A stretch of DNA of 6,532 nucleotides from Globobulimina sp. Its lineage: Eukaryota; Foraminifera; Rotaliida. Every line of letters begins with the position of its first letter. Positions within the stretch are counted from its first letter, which is position 1. The stretch covers positions 1-6,532 of the forward strand of contig PIVH01000281.1 in the NCBI GenBank assembly GCA_003354225.1, given 5' to 3'. Made by a program: the position numbers and the translations under genes. The notes beneath the pieces were generated by a model, which ran no database searches, was not told the DNA's origin, and was given only the letters and a program-made list of their open reading frames with translations. Positions 5,501 through 6,532 of this stretch are shown here, one piece after another.

Positions 5501-6532
5501 GCGATTTAACAAAGTTTGAAAGAAATTGGAATAATGTTAATGTTGAAAAAGAAAATATGGTCGGAAACGATAATTTGAATAACATTTTAAAACTTAAATT
5601 TGCAAATATTTCATTCAATTTTGGCACAAAACAGTTATATGAATACATGTACAAAGATAATGAAACGAAAATATTGTTGAAGGTATATAATAAAAGCTCA
5701 ATCTCCGCGACTATAAATTTAAAATCTGTAAATCAATTATTGTGTAAACCAGAACATTGGGTCGAAAATAATAATAAAAACTGCAATGATGAAAATGATA
5801 ATTATTTATTTGAGATTGAACCAAAACATTTCGAATTGGAAGCAAACAAATCTCAAATTGTATCATTTACATATTGTCACAAAATGTGCGGTGAACATCA
5901 AACCAAAATATTACTATCAATACAAAATGGAAAACAAATCACATTGAATTTATTTGGCGAAACCACTGCAAATAATTACTATCCTCGCTTATCAATACCA
6001 TTTAATACAATTTATCTAAAATCGCAACAAATCGGTTTATTGAACAAAGACATTGTAACACAATTTGTGCCAATTAAGAATTTATCAAATCATGATTTAC
6101 TTTATTCGGTTGATACCAATTCTGTCAATAAAATAAATAATGAAAATTATAATTTTAACATATTCCAAGTTATGAATTTGCAGGGAATTATAAAAAAAAA
6201 TGAAACCATATATTTACAAATGACATTCCAGCCAATTGAAGTTAAAAAATATTCATTTAATTTAAGAATTAACGCAGAAATAAACGACAAAGAAATTGAA
6301 AATCCAGAAGCTACATTCATTAATATAGCAATTGTTGCGAATGGTATCAATAACAATGATGCTGTGGCTGTCGAGGATGAATGTTTTGGCCGAATGTATG
6401 ATATAAAAAACATGATAAAATTACCAAATTGCAATGGTAGATTATCGACTCAAGTGTTGAATTTTGGTGTTATTCCGTTACGAGCGAACATTCGGAAATT
6501 TATTACGATTTATAATGAACGAAAGGATTGCT
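2545..6532 (+). CDS. CFAP65: Cilia- and flagella-associated protein 65 (CFAP65/CCDC108), 3'-truncated
   Basis: Large axonemal protein; Chlamydomonas FAP65 belongs to the C2a projection of the central pair, and human CFAP65 defects impair sperm flagella. The frame is open for 1,329 codons to the window edge without TAA, TAG, TGA or introns; animal homologues have about 1,900 residues. The hallmark WEGW lies at residues 22-25. Then come serial immunoglobulin-like ASH/MSP-type domains, with starts at about 13, 123 (LQIPSEIDFG), 223 (FKISTDIVDMG), 339, 499, 630, 735 (IYVIPTCIGM, later HYEWKIPEQ and SLEPMNGILDINE) and 840. After these comes the CFAP65-typical LWSKFSINELNKTFLSD at 971-987, followed by NISFNFG and more domains to 1329 (LNFGVIPL near the end). 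Strands end in repeated FxP signatures (FTPQSA, FKPRTV, FKPNNV, FQPIEV). The protein is rich in Asn, Lys and Ile because the DNA is AT-rich. The ATG at 2545 is the first after a stop at 2518; the N terminus ahead of WEGW is short. Confidence 0.93.
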   Translation, partial: MTDKNTIISAYGLDISSTTIKWEGWRPNKKYSDNIVISNLNTKTVNIKIKALPKSKYFQVNDNNNDIVKIRGGHSKKININFLPLEIQNYSDQILFAICPNNSCEESNEITISLNADIPKTSLQIPSEIDFGFLAVKEEANVQFEMINNGDTQLNFNWIATNSPLVFTPNTGIINNKSQIINIQFTPQSASCVEMKVPLQININNNNKHKEIMYMTVKAICTYPFFKISTDIVDMGAISIGDCKRKKLKIENCSPVSALIHIKNDKNINKNSNNNENKIESVFSINPNSLIKIKKHSFIEIEIQFKPRTVGVKYTEHYIIDTLCGYKVRFQINGKADSPKISTDVNLINFKSVEINKFKTDTFILTNHSSIDSHFEFMNCGESEISKSSFILSPKRGKIFANEAVVITVRFKPNNVMLYGKEIYCTIHHHIPLFIQLIGVGIDDKTKFILEPQFNKLENEIIQKLETNKIKKTDKYYTNMSHKLFTKLFDENASEKYMKISTNIIEFESCSLSQGIAPYHDITLFNVDKTNLISIKWDIESTNKNNKSNKRKAEFAVFPPFMDIRALSSADFSAAFQPTMDLMYFYECIDCYYFYKNNDKKLALKCASIDLFGHSFGAKSTNHFDANVALSTNVIEFTPCSLGSSIYATIKIRNLSDKYPTIWKIENEEKKENEEHKSFDFYPIQGYIPPNTFQLIVTKFKPLKQGITTFSTNIKFNQSENNLKPLQLIGIAVEPKLHFKNNEIYVIPTCIGMTSIEHIQLYNYSPIPIHYEWKIPEQYLKDNIISLEPMNGILDINEKKKSILRFSPNKLSGNYVIECQCYYGNTTEMGYFETLKINACCNQSIIEFIPKQSDFNSILIDCQTTKSVSIQNNADCQLNCDFYIEPNSPNSEIKPSRNNLYIPPKTRKQLELDINAIHPGMHEYKLIAKVKRIDGNGSINSLSDIKFNAIWPTLSVIDIQCNDMLLSKENLWSKFSINELNKTFLSDLTKFERNWNNVNVEKENMVGNDNLNNILKLKFANISFNFGTKQLYEYMYKDNETKILLKVYNKSSISATINLKSVNQLLCKPEHWVENNNKNCNDENDNYLFEIEPKHFELEANKSQIVSFTYCHKMCGEHQTKILLSIQNGKQITLNLFGETTANNYYPRLSIPFNTIYLKSQQIGLLNKDIVTQFVPIKNLSNHDLLYSVDTNSVNKINNENYNFNIFQVMNLQGIIKKNETIYLQMTFQPIEVKKYSFNLRINAEINDKEIENPEATFINIAIVANGINNNDAVAVEDECFGRMYDIKNMIKLPNCNGRLSTQVLNFGVIPLRANIRKFITIYNERKDC
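4045..4476 (+). repeat. Repeated strand motif STN-I/V-IEF..CSL in two CFAP65 domains
   Basis: STNIIEFESCSL at residues 501-512 and STNVIEFTPCSL at 631-642 agree at nine of twelve positions, exactly 130 residues apart. They open two consecutive ASH-type domains. A more distant STDIVDMGAISI opens the domain at about 227. The DNA copies differ at many third positions, so this is old domain duplication or shared strand constraint and not a recent repeat. Confidence 0.6.

Noticed and set aside
3319-6434. Several minus-strand ORFs of 65-95 residues
   Set aside because: All are antisense shadows of the continuous CFAP65 frame and show no recognisable domain.
1-6532. CRISPR array, tRNA, rRNA or transposase
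   Set aside because: No regularly spaced direct repeats, cloverleaf, rRNA-like stretch or transposase motif was seen on either strand.

Overview
This window joins two kinds of DNA that do not belong together. Positions 1 to about 1390 are GC-richer, bacterial-style sequence. They carry the 3' part of an ABC-F ATPase gene, whose codon use and protein suggest a Gram-negative, perhaps Desulfuromonadales/Geobacter-like bacterium (weak inference). From about 1411 to the end the DNA is strongly AT-rich and encodes only eukaryotic protein families. The change falls within about 25 bases, just after the ABC-F stop codon and inside a conserved domain of a eukaryotic gene. A chimeric assembly or an amplification chimera is therefore the simplest reading; lateral transfer into the eukaryote is less likely.

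The eukaryotic part looks like a flagellated (ciliated) protist with a compact genome. From left to right it holds three genes. The first is the N-terminal part of an HROB/MCM8IP-like homologous-recombination protein on the minus strand, cut off at the junction inside its OB-fold. The second is a 200-residue minus-strand protein whose C-terminal three quarters is the stop-codon-recognition domain (domain 1) of translation release factor eRF1, with no middle or C-terminal domain. The third is a long plus-strand gene, open to the end of the window, for the ciliary central-apparatus protein CFAP65 (CCDC108/FAP65). The gaps between genes are only 26 and 48 bases. No intron is needed anywhere in 1,329 consecutive CFAP65 codons.

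The three eukaryotic genes have no obvious shared pathway (recombination repair, translation-termination-like, cilium). Their proximity probably reflects compact packing. The most unusual item is the solitary eRF1 domain 1 protein. It keeps the fold signature but alters most of the residues that read stop codons (NIKS to NLKS, GTS to GTC, YxCxxxF to YxFxxxF). It also carries an N-terminal extension with its own motif. The neighbouring genes read cleanly under the standard code, so the altered motifs are more likely to mark a diverged paralogue than the host's only release factor.
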